A stretch of 64,000 bases of DNA from Chelativorans xinjiangensis (GTDB taxonomy: Bacteria > Pseudomonadota > Alphaproteobacteria > Rhizobiales > Rhizobiaceae): the NCBI RefSeq assembly GCF_009812055.1, contig NZ_WQNH01000009.1:1-64000 (forward strand). Direction: 5' to 3'. How positions within the stretch are numbered: the first letter of the stretch is position 1; every line of letters begins with the position of its first letter. Below the pieces are notes generated by a model. The model saw only the letters and a list, made by a program, of their open reading frames with translations, was not told the DNA's origin and searched no databases. A program made the translations under genes and the position numbers. Of the stretch, positions 1 through 7,018 are shown piece after piece.

Positions 1-951
1 CGTGAGGATCATGTCGCCGATCCGGGTGTCCCCGTTGTCCAGAACCTCGGGTCCGCCGTGGCCGGCCCCCAGGTTGACCCCCGTTTCGTTCGGGTAAAGC
101 GCTGGGCGTTGCTCCGGCGTGAGGATCATGTCGCCGGTCCGGATGTCCCCGTTGTCCAGAACCTCGGGTCCGCCGTGGCCGGCCCCCTGGTTGACCTCCG
201 TTTCGTTCGGGTAAAGCGCTGGGCGCTGCTCCGGTGTGAGGATCATGTCGCCGATCCTGGTGTCCCCGTTGTCCAGAACCTCGGTTCCGCCGTGGCCGGC
301 CCCCAGGTTGACCCCCGTTTCGTTCGGGTAAAGCGCCGCGCGCTGCTCCGGCGTGAGGATCATGTCGCCGATCCTGGTGTCCCCGTTGTCCAGAACCTCG
401 GGTCCGCCGTGGCCGGCCCCCAGGTTGACCCCCGTTTCGGTCGGGTAAAGCGCTGGGCGCTGCTCCGGCGTGAGGATCATGTCGCCGATCCGGGTGTCCC
501 CGTTGTCCAGAACCTCGGGTCCGCCGTGGCCGGCCCCCAGGTTGACCCCCGTTTCGTTCGGGTAAAGCGCTGGGCGCTGCTCCGGCGTGAGGATCATATC
601 GCCGATCCTGGTGTTCCCGTTGTCCAGAACCTCGGGTCCGCCATGGCCGAACCCCAGGTTGACCCCCGTTTCGTTCGGGGCGCGCGGGAAGCCCGGACCA
701 TCGGAGTTGCTCTCTTCCGCGGCATGTATCGCTGGGGCGGGCGGGCATATTACCAGGCGCTGCTCCGCCGTGAGGATCATATCGCCGATCCTGGTGTTCC
801 CGTTGTCCAGAACCTCGGTTCCGCCATGGCCGGACCCCTGGTTGGCTTCCGTTTCGGTCGGGGCGCGCGGGAAGCCCGGACCATCGGAGTTGCTCTCTTC
901 CGCGGCATGTATCGCTGGGGCGGGCAGGCATATTGCCAGAAGCCTCTTTAT
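1..951. repeat. Tandem 117-bp repeats with two 183-bp variant units
   Basis: Units start at 1, 118, 235, 352, 469 and 586. The first five are 117 bp. The units at 586-768 and 769-951 are 183 bp because of an extra 66-bp block. Both lengths are multiples of three, so the minus-strand frame is kept through all copies. Copies differ by scattered substitutions (for example c/t or g/c changes in the CTGGTTGAC and GTCCGGATG stretches). There are no unique spacers, so this is not a CRISPR array. The array continues past the left edge. Confidence 0.9.
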
Positions 952-990
952 TGTCGGCGCAATCCAGAGCTCTGGTATATTACGTATCAT
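1..990 (-). CDS. Secreted tandem-repeat protein, possibly the repeated prosegment of an astacin-like protease (3' end outside window)
   Basis: The minus frame is open from the ATG at 990 to the window edge (330 codons, no stop). AAAGG lies about 10 bases before the ATG. Residues 1-30 (MIRNIPELWIAPTIKRLLAI, then CLPAPAIHAA) look like a signal peptide. The rest is in-frame repeats, usually 39 residues, with the consensus GVNLGAGHGGPEVLDNG then DTRIGDMILTPEQRPALYPN. The two copies nearest the start are 61 residues, with a Pro/Ala/Glu/Ser linker. GDMILTPEQ resembles the FxGD aspartate-switch region of astacin (M12A) prosegments. This is inference, because any protease domain would lie outside the window. 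The opposite strand is also open over this stretch, but its product is Arg/Val-rich and has no signal peptide. Secretion is well supported; the protein's function is unknown. Confidence 0.7.
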   Translation of the reverse strand, partial: MIRNIPELWIAPTIKRLLAICLPAPAIHAAEESNSDGPGFPRAPTETEANQGSGHGGTEVLDNGNTRIGDMILTAEQRLVICPPAPAIHAAEESNSDGPGFPRAPNETGVNLGFGHGGPEVLDNGNTRIGDMILTPEQRPALYPNETGVNLGAGHGGPEVLDNGDTRIGDMILTPEQRPALYPTETGVNLGAGHGGPEVLDNGDTRIGDMILTPEQRAALYPNETGVNLGAGHGGTEVLDNGDTRIGDMILTPEQRPALYPNETEVNQGAGHGGPEVLDNGDIRTGDMILTPEQRPALYPNETGVNLGAGHGGPEVLDNGDTRIGDMILT

Positions 991-1351
991 AGCAATAACC
1001 TTTAATATCTATAATAATTGTATAGTTAAATTGCCATCCGGAGAATCAAAATTCGCAAGCCGAAAGACAATGGAAAGCTAACATGGGCCGCATGAAGGGG
1101 CAAATCCTGAATTTGAGTTTCAGGCGGCAGTTTCCGACCCAGCATGTAAAGTATCATAGCGATAGAGGCGGTAGCGGACGGAGCGGTGGGACTATATGGC
1201 CATCCTTCTCGTCCTGATGGCGAGGGGGGTGACAAAGTCGTCTGTTTCCGCCGCATTTACGTTCAGGTGCCGTTCAGCAAGAGGGCGCTAGGTCTCGCCT
1301 GAAGCCGCAAACGATCCCCCCTGGCGGCGTGTTGAAGATGAGGTGAGTTCG
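991..1351. other. AT-rich intergenic region between divergent secreted-protein genes
   Basis: This stretch separates the minus-strand repeat protein (start 990) from the plus-strand BA14K gene (start 1352). Bases 991-1080 are clearly AT-rich and must contain the promoter of the repeat protein; no convincing -35/-10 pair could be fixed. From 1081 to 1340 I see no gene. A 76-codon minus frame at 1026-1256 has no ribosome-binding site or recognisable domain. Confidence 0.5.
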
Positions 1352-1834
1352 ATGAAGAACATTCTCAAAACCGGCGTCCTGTCCCTGGCTGTCGCCGCCA
1401 CCGCGCTGACGTCCATCCCGGCCGAGGCCGGCGATTGGCGCCGCGGCGGTTATGGCGACCATCACCGCTACGAGCGCCATGGCGGGTACGAGCGGCACTA
1501 CGTGCGGAAGAAGAGGAGGAGCGACGGCGACATGCTGGCCGCCGGCGTGATCGGCCTTGCGGTCGGCGCGATTGCCGCCGGTGTCCTGACGCAGCCGCGC
1601 CAGCCCGAACGGGTCTATATCGACCCGCCGCGGCCGGCACCGCAGCCCAGCTACCGCTACGGGCGCGATTACTATCCCGCCGCCCCCACCTACCGCAGCA
1701 CGGTAAGCTATACGCTGGAGCCCTGGAGCCCCGAATGGTACCGCGCCTGCGACGCGCGCTACCGCAGCTTCGATGCGAACTCGGGCACCTTCATGGGCTA
1801 TGACGGCCAGCGCCACTTCTGCACGCTGCGCTAG
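1352..1834 (+). CDS. BA14K family secreted protein
   Basis: This is a 160-residue protein with an N-terminal signal peptide (MKNILKTGVLSLAVAATALT, cleavage near AEA-GD), a basic Gly/His/Tyr/Arg-rich stretch, and one hydrophobic segment around residues 57-77. The C-terminus (WYRACDARYRSFD then GTFMGYDGQRHFC) matches the BA14K family, named after a Brucella immunoreactive protein. The role of the family is not settled; exported or membrane-anchored surface proteins with lectin-like activity have been proposed. ATG 1352 is preferred to GTG 1343 because it gives a standard signal peptide and has AGGTGAG just upstream. It stands alone, followed by a palindromic repeat. Confidence 0.8.
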   Translation: MKNILKTGVLSLAVAATALTSIPAEAGDWRRGGYGDHHRYERHGGYERHYVRKKRRSDGDMLAAGVIGLAVGAIAAGVLTQPRQPERVYIDPPRPAPQPSYRYGRDYYPAAPTYRSTVSYTLEPWSPEWYRACDARYRSFDANSGTFMGYDGQRHFCTLR

Positions 1835-1857
1835 TTTTACAGTTACGATTTACCGCC

Positions 1858-2010
1858 GCGCCCTTCGCGCCCCCCTCTGTCCTGCCGGACATCTCCCCCA
1901 CACGGGGGGAGATTGGCCGTCGCGGATGGCTTCGCCAATCGCCAGCGTTACGGGAAAGGCGCCGAAGCAAGCGGCAAGGCAATCTCCCCCCTCGTGGGGG
2001 AGATGTCCGG
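1858..2010. repeat. Large imperfect palindromic repeat, truncated copy
   Basis: The left arm (CCTTCGCGCCCCCC, then TCTGTCCTGCCGGACATCTC) is complementary to the right end (GGGGGAGATGTCCGG). The right arm stops short: about 28 bases present in the copy at 5621-5805 are missing. The inside (around GATTGGCGAAGCCATCCGCG) is the same as in that copy but inverted relative to it. The element sits between the 3' ends of two convergent genes, so it may also act as a two-way terminator. Confidence 0.75.
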
Positions 2011-2034
2011 GCCGATGCTGTAAGCGGCACAGCC

Positions 2035-2676
2035 TCACACCAGAAACGGATTGCTTCGCCGCTCGTCGCCGAACCGGCCGCCCGGCCCATGGCCGCACAG
2101 GAAGCCGATCTCGTCGCCGAGCGGCAGAAGCTTTTCCTTGATGGAGCGGATGAGGGCGGCGTGGTCGCCGCCCGGCAGGTCCGTGCGGCCGATGGAGCCG
2201 TTGAACAGAACGTCGCCCACATGGGCGAACTTGGCATCGGCGTTGTAGAAGACGATGTGGCCCGGCGCATGGCCGGGGCAATGCAGAACCTTAAAAGAGT
2301 GGCCGGCGAAGGAGACGGTCTCGCCCTCGGCAAGGAAGCGGTCGGGCGTGACGTTGCGCACCGGGCCGGGCAGGCCGAACATCTGCGCCTGGGTTTCGAG
2401 GTTCATAAGCAGCTCGCGGTCGGCCTCGTGCGGACCGATGATGTCGACGCCGAGCGCCTCCTTCAGGTCCATCGCCCCGCCGGCATGGTCGATATGGCCG
2501 TGGGTGAGCCAGATGGCCTCGATCCTCACGCCTGCCTGGTCGATGGCCGCGCGGATGCGCTCCACCTCGCCGCCGGGATCGACCACCACCCCTTTCTTTT
2601 CCTCGTCATCGAAGAGGATGGCGCAGTTCTGCTGGAACACCGTGACGATGACGATGGCGGCTTTGAGGGTGGTCAT
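2035..2676 (-). CDS. Metallo-beta-lactamase-fold hydrolase, YcbL/glyoxalase II-like
   Basis: This 213-residue protein is close to the length of YcbL-type hydrolases. It carries the zinc motif THGHIDHAGG (residues 58-67) and later metal ligands in HCPGHAPGH and GDVLFNGSIGR, with a C-terminal CGHGPGGRFG. Family members hydrolyse thioesters such as S-D-lactoylglutathione, or related small substrates, in the cytosol. It lacks the C-terminal helical domain of true glyoxalase II, so the substrate is uncertain. Its 3' end faces the palindromic repeat at 1858-2010. Confidence 0.8.
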   Translation of the reverse strand: MTTLKAAIVIVTVFQQNCAILFDDEEKKGVVVDPGGEVERIRAAIDQAGVRIEAIWLTHGHIDHAGGAMDLKEALGVDIIGPHEADRELLMNLETQAQMFGLPGPVRNVTPDRFLAEGETVSFAGHSFKVLHCPGHAPGHIVFYNADAKFAHVGDVLFNGSIGRTDLPGGDHAALIRSIKEKLLPLGDEIGFLCGHGPGGRFGDERRSNPFLV

Positions 2677-2784
2677 GGCAGTGTCTTCTCTGTTGAGTCT
2701 GAAGACGGGGCGCCAACGCCCCTGCCCTATCTATAACGGAACGGGCGGCACCAGCCGCCCGTTCGCGTTCTTCCCGGAGAAAGG

Positions 2785-3060
2785 TCAGCTTTTCTTCATG
2801 CCACCCATGACAGCGCCGACGACCGCGCTCAAGACACCGCCGCCGACGACGCCGCCTACAGCATCGCCCAACAGGCCGCTCAGCGCGCCGGCATCGCCGC
2901 CGAGAGAGGAAAGCAGAACGCCGCCGCCCACGCCGCCGACGGCGCCGCTGATGATCTTGGCAGCGTGTCCCATCGCCGCGTTCTTGAACGCCGTACCGAC
3001 GGCCTCGCCGCCGATGATGCCGGCGATCGCCTGCACGATGATCGGAAGAAGTGCTTCCAT
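2785..3060 (-). CDS. Small glycine-rich hydrophobic protein of unknown function
   Basis: The 91-residue product starts MEALLPIIVQAIAGIIGG and is dominated by Gly, Ala and Val (AVGGVGGGVLLSSLGG, then LGDAVGGVVGGGVL). It ends in a short basic GMKKS. The ATG at 3060 is chosen over an in-frame one 45 bases upstream because GGAGGGA lies just before it. Glycine-zipper-like segments suggest membrane insertion. I do not recognise a named family. It is followed about 110 bases on by the MBL-fold gene on the same strand, but the spacing does not show an operon. Confidence 0.6.
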   Translation of the reverse strand: MEALLPIIVQAIAGIIGGEAVGTAFKNAAMGHAAKIISGAVGGVGGGVLLSSLGGDAGALSGLLGDAVGGVVGGGVLSAVVGAVMGGMKKS

Positions 3061-3179
3061 AACTATCCCTCCAATAGCGCCGGCCTCGCGTGCCGGCGCC
3101 ATCATGAAACGCCGAATTAGACCAAAGTCAAATACGGGAGGGCAAGATCAGGGGCCGGCGGCTGGAGGGCCAAGTGCCT

Positions 3180-4073
3180 CTATTCCGCCGCCATGCGCTG
3201 GCTGGGGCGCACCTCGTCGGCATAGTCGTTCATCAAAAGACGAGCGATTTCACCGACTTGGAAGCTATAGGGCCCGATCTCGGAAACCGGCGTCACCTCC
3301 GCCGCAGTGCCGCACAGGAAGCACTGCTCGAAGCCTTCCATCTCCTCGGGCATGATGGCCCGCTCGACCACCTCGATGCCCCGGCGGCGCGCCAAACCGA
3401 TGACCGTGCGGCGGGTGATTCCATCCAGGAAGCAGTCCGGCACGGGCGTGTGCAGCACCCCGTCCTTGACGAAGAAGACGTTGGCGCCGGTAGCCTCGGC
3501 CACCCGTCCACGCCAGTCGAGCATCAGGGCGTCGGTATAGCCCTTGGCCTCGGCCGCGTGCTTGGACAGCGTGCAGATCATGTAGAGGCCGGCGGCCTTC
3601 GACTTCGAGGGCGCGGTGCGCGGATCGGGGCGGCGGTACTCGGCCATGTCGAGACGGATGCCCTTCAGCCGCTGTTCCGGATCGAAGTAGCTCGGCCACT
3701 CCCAGATGGCGATGGCGAGGTTGATACGGTTGTTCTGCGCCGAAACGCCCATCATCTCGCTGCCGCGCCAGGCGATGGGGCGCACATAGGCGTCCTCAAG
3801 CCCCTGCTTGACGAGGAGCTGCCGGCACGCCTCGTCGATCTCCTCGACGCTGAAGGGGATGCGGAAACCGAGGATGCGGGCCGATTCGTGCAGACGCTCC
3901 GTATGCTCGGTGAGCTTGAAAATCTCGCCGCCATAGGCGCGCTCGCCCTCGAAGACGGCGCTCGCGTAGTGCAGCCCGTGGGTGAGTACGTGCACCTTCG
4001 CATCCGCCCATTTGACGAACTCGCCATTGAACCAGATAAAGCCGTCAAGCTGGTCGAAAGGAACCGATGCCAT
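3180..4073 (-). CDS. ilvE: Branched-chain amino-acid aminotransferase
   Basis: A 297-residue class IV PLP aminotransferase that catalyses the last step of Leu, Ile and Val synthesis (2-oxo acid plus glutamate). The N-terminal WFNGEFVKWADAKVHVLTHG and YASAVFEGERAYGG are typical. The PLP lysine lies in SKSKAAGLYM, and EATGANVFFV and LCGTAAEVTPV are the usual cofactor and substrate segments. Length matches the family. The ATG at 4073 has GGAGAGG six bases upstream. It is divergent from the MarR gene, and the inverted repeat at 4259-4285 lies between them, so the two could share control. D-amino-acid aminotransferases are related but the motifs fit IlvE. Confidence 0.9.
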   Translation of the reverse strand: MASVPFDQLDGFIWFNGEFVKWADAKVHVLTHGLHYASAVFEGERAYGGEIFKLTEHTERLHESARILGFRIPFSVEEIDEACRQLLVKQGLEDAYVRPIAWRGSEMMGVSAQNNRINLAIAIWEWPSYFDPEQRLKGIRLDMAEYRRPDPRTAPSKSKAAGLYMICTLSKHAAEAKGYTDALMLDWRGRVAEATGANVFFVKDGVLHTPVPDCFLDGITRRTVIGLARRRGIEVVERAIMPEEMEGFEQCFLCGTAAEVTPVSEIGPYSFQVGEIARLLMNDYADEVRPSQRMAAE

Positions 4074-4258
4074 CGTAACCTCTCCTGCGGGAACACGCCC
4101 TGAACAACACCCAATACGAAACCGGCGAAAAACCGATTATGCCGGAACACCGCATCCCGAAGCAAACGCATTTGCAGGAAGTTCCGGAAAACCCGCCTCG
4201 ACGCACCTTTTTGTTCGCCATGGGCCGAAAAGCTTGGCAAAAATTATCAAACGGTCTT

Positions 4259-4285
4259 AATTATGTCAATATGGCTGACATAATT
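4259..4285. promoter_or_regulatory. Inverted repeat, likely MarR operator
   Basis: AATTATGTCA (4259-4268) and TGACATAATT (4276-4285) are perfect 10-bp arms around a 7-bp centre. The site lies 24 bases before the MarR gene start and 186 bases before ilvE. An AT-rich dyad just ahead of a MarR gene is the usual autoregulatory layout; binding itself is inferred. Confidence 0.6.
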
Positions 4286-4308
4286 TTCGTTCACCGGGAA
4301 AAACAACG

Positions 4309-4857
4309 ATGAAAAGCCCCATGATGAAAAGGCCCATGAAGCCGAGCCAGCCGCAGGAGGCGACACGGGAAGACGAGGAGGTGGATTTCGCCATCATCGA
4401 ACTCCTCTTCTTCGCCTACAGGGACTTCACCTCCGACCCCGACGCGATCCTGGCACGCTATGGCTTCGGGCGGGCGCACCACCGGGTGCTGCACTTCGTC
4501 AACCGGCGGCCAGGACTGACGGTGGCGGAACTTCTTGAAGTGCTGAGAATTACCAAGCAGTCTCTCGCACGTGTGCTCAAGCAGCTCATCGATACCGGTT
4601 ATGTGGTGCAGGTGCAGGGACCGCGGGACCGGCGCCAGCGCGAGCTCTACGCTACAAAGAAAGGCCATGCGCTCGCCCTGGCGCTGGCCTTGCCACAGTC
4701 CCGCCGCATCCATGCGGCACTTGAGGAGGCGGGCATTGAGGACCGTGCCGCCCTCGAGCGCTTCCTGAAGGCGATGGTGAACCCGGAGCTCAGGGCGCAG
4801 GTCGACAGGCCGCCTTCCGGCGGCGACCGTACGAGCGAGAGAGGGAAGATGGAATGA
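4309..4857 (+). CDS. MarR family transcriptional regulator (PetP-like)
   Basis: A 182-residue winged-helix regulator: FAIIELLFFAYRDF begins the dimerisation helix, LTVAELLEVLRITKQSLARV is the recognition helix-turn-helix region, and DRRQRELYAT is the wing. The N-terminus is uncertain because several ATGs (4309, 4321, 4324, 4336) lie in frame and none has a strong ribosome-binding site. It overlaps the next gene by four bases (ATGA). A MarR-OmpR pair of this kind is known as petP-petR in Rhodobacter capsulatus, where it is needed for cytochrome bc1 production. The same job here is inference. The dyad at 4259-4285 is probably its operator. Confidence 0.85.
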   Translation: MKSPMMKRPMKPSQPQEATREDEEVDFAIIELLFFAYRDFTSDPDAILARYGFGRAHHRVLHFVNRRPGLTVAELLEVLRITKQSLARVLKQLIDTGYVVQVQGPRDRRQRELYATKKGHALALALALPQSRRIHAALEEAGIEDRAALERFLKAMVNPELRAQVDRPPSGGDRTSERGKME

Positions 4858-5591
4858 TCGAAGGCAACGTTGCCGAAAATGGCGCAGGCGTGCTGCCGAA
4901 CGGCGCGCTGCCCGACGACGCCCCGCATCTGCTTGTCGTCGACGACGACAAGCGTATCCGCACGCTTCTTCACCGCTTTCTGGGCGAAAACGGCTTCCGG
5001 GTGACGATCGCCGGCGATGCGTCGGAAGCGCGCCGCAAGCTCGAAGGGCTGGACTTCGACCTCATCATCCTCGACGTGATGATGCCGGGCGAGGACGGCG
5101 TGGCGCTGACGCAGAGTCTGCGGACGCAAAAGACGATGCCCATCCTGATGCTGACGGCGCTCTCGGAGACGGAGAACCGCGTCACCGGGCTGGAAGCCGG
5201 CGCCGACGACTATCTGCCGAAGCCCTTCGACCCGCGCGAGCTGGTGCTTCGGGTCAACAGCATCCTGCGCCGCAGCGGCCAGCAGATGCCGCCCAAGCTG
5301 GAGCAGGTGGTATTCGGCCCCTACACGTTCCAGATCCCGCGGCGCGAATTGAAGCGCGCCGGCGAGCCGCTGAAGCTTACCGACCGCGAACGCGAGATCA
5401 TGGCCATCTTCGCCGAGCGCGCCGGCGAGACCATCCCCCGCCACGAGCTCGTCGGCGATGAATCGGAAGTGGGCGAGCGCACCATCGACGTGCAGATCAA
5501 CCGCCTGCGCCGCAAGATCGAGCGCGACCCGTCGAACCCGGTATGGCTGCAGACCGTGCGCGGGGTGGGGTATCGACTGAGCGTGGAGTAG
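4854..5591 (+). CDS. OmpR-family two-component response regulator (PetR-like)
   Basis: 245 residues. The receiver domain (about 24-140) has the acidic pair in LVVDDDKRI, the phospho-acceptor Asp74 in LIILDVMMPGEDG, and Lys123 in DYLPKPFDPREL. The C-terminal winged helix (about 150-243) ends VQINRLRRKIE then TVRGVGYRL, the OmpR/PhoB signature. It overlaps the MarR gene by ATGA, so the two are co-translated. The nearest histidine kinase gene starts at 7317, separated by decayed genes, and is the likely partner. The first 23 residues are a variable extension. Confidence 0.9.
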   Translation: MIEGNVAENGAGVLPNGALPDDAPHLLVVDDDKRIRTLLHRFLGENGFRVTIAGDASEARRKLEGLDFDLIILDVMMPGEDGVALTQSLRTQKTMPILMLTALSETENRVTGLEAGADDYLPKPFDPRELVLRVNSILRRSGQQMPPKLEQVVFGPYTFQIPRRELKRAGEPLKLTDREREIMAIFAERAGETIPRHELVGDESEVGERTIDVQINRLRRKIERDPSNPVWLQTVRGVGYRLSVE

Positions 5592-5620
5592 GGCTGGTTA
5601 AGGCGATTTCTGGAGGTGTC

Positions 5621-5805
5621 GGCGCCCCTTCGCGCCCCCCTCTGTCCTGCCGGACATCTCCCCCGCAAGGGGGGAGATTGCCTTGGCCGCCTGCTCCGGC
5701 GCCTCTCCTGCAACGCTGACGATTGGCGAAGCCATCCGCGACGGCCAATCTCCCCCCTCGTGGGGGAGATGTCCGGCAGGACAGAGGGGGGCGCGAAGGG
5801 GCGCC
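5621..5805. repeat. Complete large palindromic repeat (about 185 bp)
   Basis: The ends are perfectly complementary over about 40 bases: GGCGCCCCTTCGCGCCCCCC onward at the left, its reverse complement at the right. The interior carries smaller palindromes, including a GATTGGC/GCCAATC pair. The truncated copy at 1858-2010 shows it is dispersed. It lies just past the response-regulator stop codon and could fold into a long hairpin that ends transcription. Confidence 0.85.
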
Positions 5806-5940
5806 GTTTCCACGCCGCCGTGCCGGGGCATGTCCATGTGGTTTGCACCCGGAAGGAACCCCCTCCAGCCACGCAAAATACATCCTTCCCGACCGCCGGG
5901 GCGGTCGGGGCATACCCGCGAGCGGCGGGAAGAACGCCGG

Positions 5941-6306
5941 TCAGGCCGCCGATGTCCGGTGGCGCGCGAACCACAACTCCAGGCCCGCGAGCACGGCGAC
6001 GATCAACCCGGCGATCACATGCGCCCAGACGGCGGCGGTGATCACGGCGAAGCCGAGGATCCAGGGCGAGATGATCGCCCAGATGCCGAGGACGAGGTTT
6101 GCCCATTCCTCCCACTCGGCGAACGAGACCAGGGCTCCGATGGCGACCAGCCCGATGAGGGCACCGGCCACCCAGGCGTTCCAGGCGGCCACCGTTTCGG
6201 CCGTGTAACCCAGCATCCAGGGCGTGAGCATCAGGCCGATGCCGACGACGAGGTTGACCACGTCGAGGGCGGTTTCCTGGGTACCACGTGTAACGTCGTT
6301 TGCCAT
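5941..6306 (-). CDS. SPW-repeat membrane protein
   Basis: 121 residues with four hydrophobic segments and two copies of the SPW-type motif, LTPWMLGYT and ISPWILGF, each at the start of a helix pair (WNAWVAGALIGLVAIG; WAHVIAGLIVAVLAG). The function of the family is unknown; it is an inner-membrane protein. ATG 6306 is chosen because AGGAGC precedes it; an ATG at 6324 overlaps the stop codon of the broken heat-shock gene. It is the first intact gene downstream of the heat-shock promoter and thermometer at 6537-6660, so it may have inherited that control. Confidence 0.8.
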   Translation of the reverse strand: MANDVTRGTQETALDVVNLVVGIGLMLTPWMLGYTAETVAAWNAWVAGALIGLVAIGALVSFAEWEEWANLVLGIWAIISPWILGFAVITAAVWAHVIAGLIVAVLAGLELWFARHRTSAA

Positions 6307-6320
6307 GACGACTGCTCCTT

Positions 6321-6536
6321 TCATTCAACAGGCAACGGGGCCCGCGCTGCTTGCGCCTGCTCGGTCTTCGGCAGGGTCGCAGACGGCGCGTGGGCGTTGT
6401 CGCAGGTCTTGGCGATGTCGTAGGGAGGCCAGTTGTCGACGGTCTGCGAACGGGGTTGGATTTTCCGGCAGACCGGGTATCCGGTCAAAGCCGATGCTTG
6501 ACCGGTAGAGAGAGAAGAAAGGTCGAACGTCCTCAT
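6321..6536 (-). pseudogene. Broken small heat-shock protein (Hsp20/IbpA) gene
   Basis: The start (MRTFDLSSL) is the usual Hsp20 opening. The continuation LYRSSIGFDRIPGLPENP is in the next frame. NWPPYDIAKTCDNA, the following Hsp20 segment, is back in the first frame. So at least two frameshifts split about the first 50 residues. The alpha-crystallin core that should follow is missing, and the frame ends with TGA at 6321. An intact protein would be about 150 residues. It sits directly behind a ROSE-like leader. Confidence 0.75.
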
Positions 6537-6625
6537 AGCCATATCCTCGTTCGAGCAACATGGTACGAGGGCGCCAAAGAGCTGGCGCCCCTTGACGGTG
6601 TCGGCCCCATTCTCGGCGACCGACA
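6537..6625 (-). promoter_or_regulatory. ROSE-type RNA thermometer (5' leader of the broken hsp20)
   Basis: Read on the minus strand, the leader has a GC-rich hairpin (GGGCGCCAGCTCTTTGGCGC, 6569-6590) and then a 3' hairpin TTGCTCGAACGAGGA (6544-6558). In it the anti-Shine-Dalgarno TTGCT pairs imperfectly with AGGA ahead of the ATG at 6536. The U(U/C)GCU-AGGA pairing is the hallmark of ROSE elements that hold small heat-shock mRNAs of rhizobia closed at low temperature. The left limit is the start codon; the right limit is approximate. Confidence 0.7.
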
Positions 6626-6631
6626 CAGAAA

Positions 6632-6660
6632 ATTTGGGTGCGAACGTCGCAAGTTTCAAG
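6632..6660 (-). promoter_or_regulatory. Sigma-32 (RpoH) heat-shock promoter
   Basis: On the minus strand CTTGAAA (6660-6654), then 15 bases, then CCCAAAT (6638-6632). This is close to the sigma-32 pattern CTTGAAA-N13-17-CCCATNT, and sits just upstream of the ROSE-like leader. Transcription would start near 6625 and run through the broken hsp20 into the SPW gene. Confidence 0.6.
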
Positions 6661-6683
6661 GACGAGGCTTTCAAGGACGAAGC

Positions 6684-6715
6684 GGGCCGTTTCCGCCCGC
6701 AGGCGGAAACGGCCC
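6684..6715. repeat. Perfect 14-bp-arm palindrome
   Basis: GGGCCGTTTCCGCC and GGCGGAAACGGCCC flank CGCA. A second nested hairpin (GCCCGC 6695-6700 with GCGGGC 6723-6728) is followed by TTTTT on the plus strand, so it could work as a terminator in that direction. MFS homology stops almost exactly here, so this may mark the deletion junction. Confidence 0.6.
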
Positions 6716-6732
6716 TGCACGTGCGGGCTTTT

Positions 6733-6972
6733 TATGCCGGCAAGAACGACGATGCGCGTGCCGAAGCGGTCGCTTGCCATGCCCCAGCCGAAATTGCCGA
6801 GGGCCATCACCAGGACATTGAGGGTCATGGCACTCGATATGGCGGCGCGCGACCAGCCGGTCTCGGTCGACATCGGGTCGAGGAAAACCGCCAGCAAGAA
6901 CATCGCCCCGATGGCGACGCAGGTCATCAGCGCGCCCGCGCCGACGATCACCCAACGATAAGGAATAGACAT
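6733..6972 (-). pseudogene. Truncated major facilitator superfamily transporter
   Basis: The first 80 codons read like the N-terminus of an MFS carrier: helix 1 (WVIVGAGALMTCVAIGAMF), the helix 1-2 loop with ETGWSRAAISSAM, and the helix 2-3 signature GMASDRFGTRIVVLAG. Homology then stops. The frame continues through a palindrome, the heat-shock promoter, the ROSE-like leader and out-of-frame hsp20 sequence to 6325, which cannot be a real fusion. Ten of the usual twelve helices are gone. Confidence 0.75.
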
Positions 6973-7018
6973 GTCCGATTGTCCCCTTGGTCTTCACAAT
7001 CATCGTTCGGACACCACT

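Noticed and set aside
1-951. CRISPR array
   Set aside because: Units are contiguous and nearly identical with no unique spacers, and they are in frame.
58-1005. Plus-strand 315-codon frame across the tandem repeats
   Set aside because: The product is Arg/Val-rich with a poor start and no signal; the minus frame has a signal peptide, a ribosome-binding site, and repeat units that read as a folded-protein-like sequence.
1026-1256. Minus-strand 76-codon frame
   Set aside because: No ribosome-binding site, no domain, and low-quality composition; it lies in the promoter region.
6325-6732. MFS frame continued to 215 codons as a fusion
   Set aside because: The extra part reads through a palindrome, promoter, RNA thermometer and out-of-frame hsp20 sequence, so it is not a protein domain.
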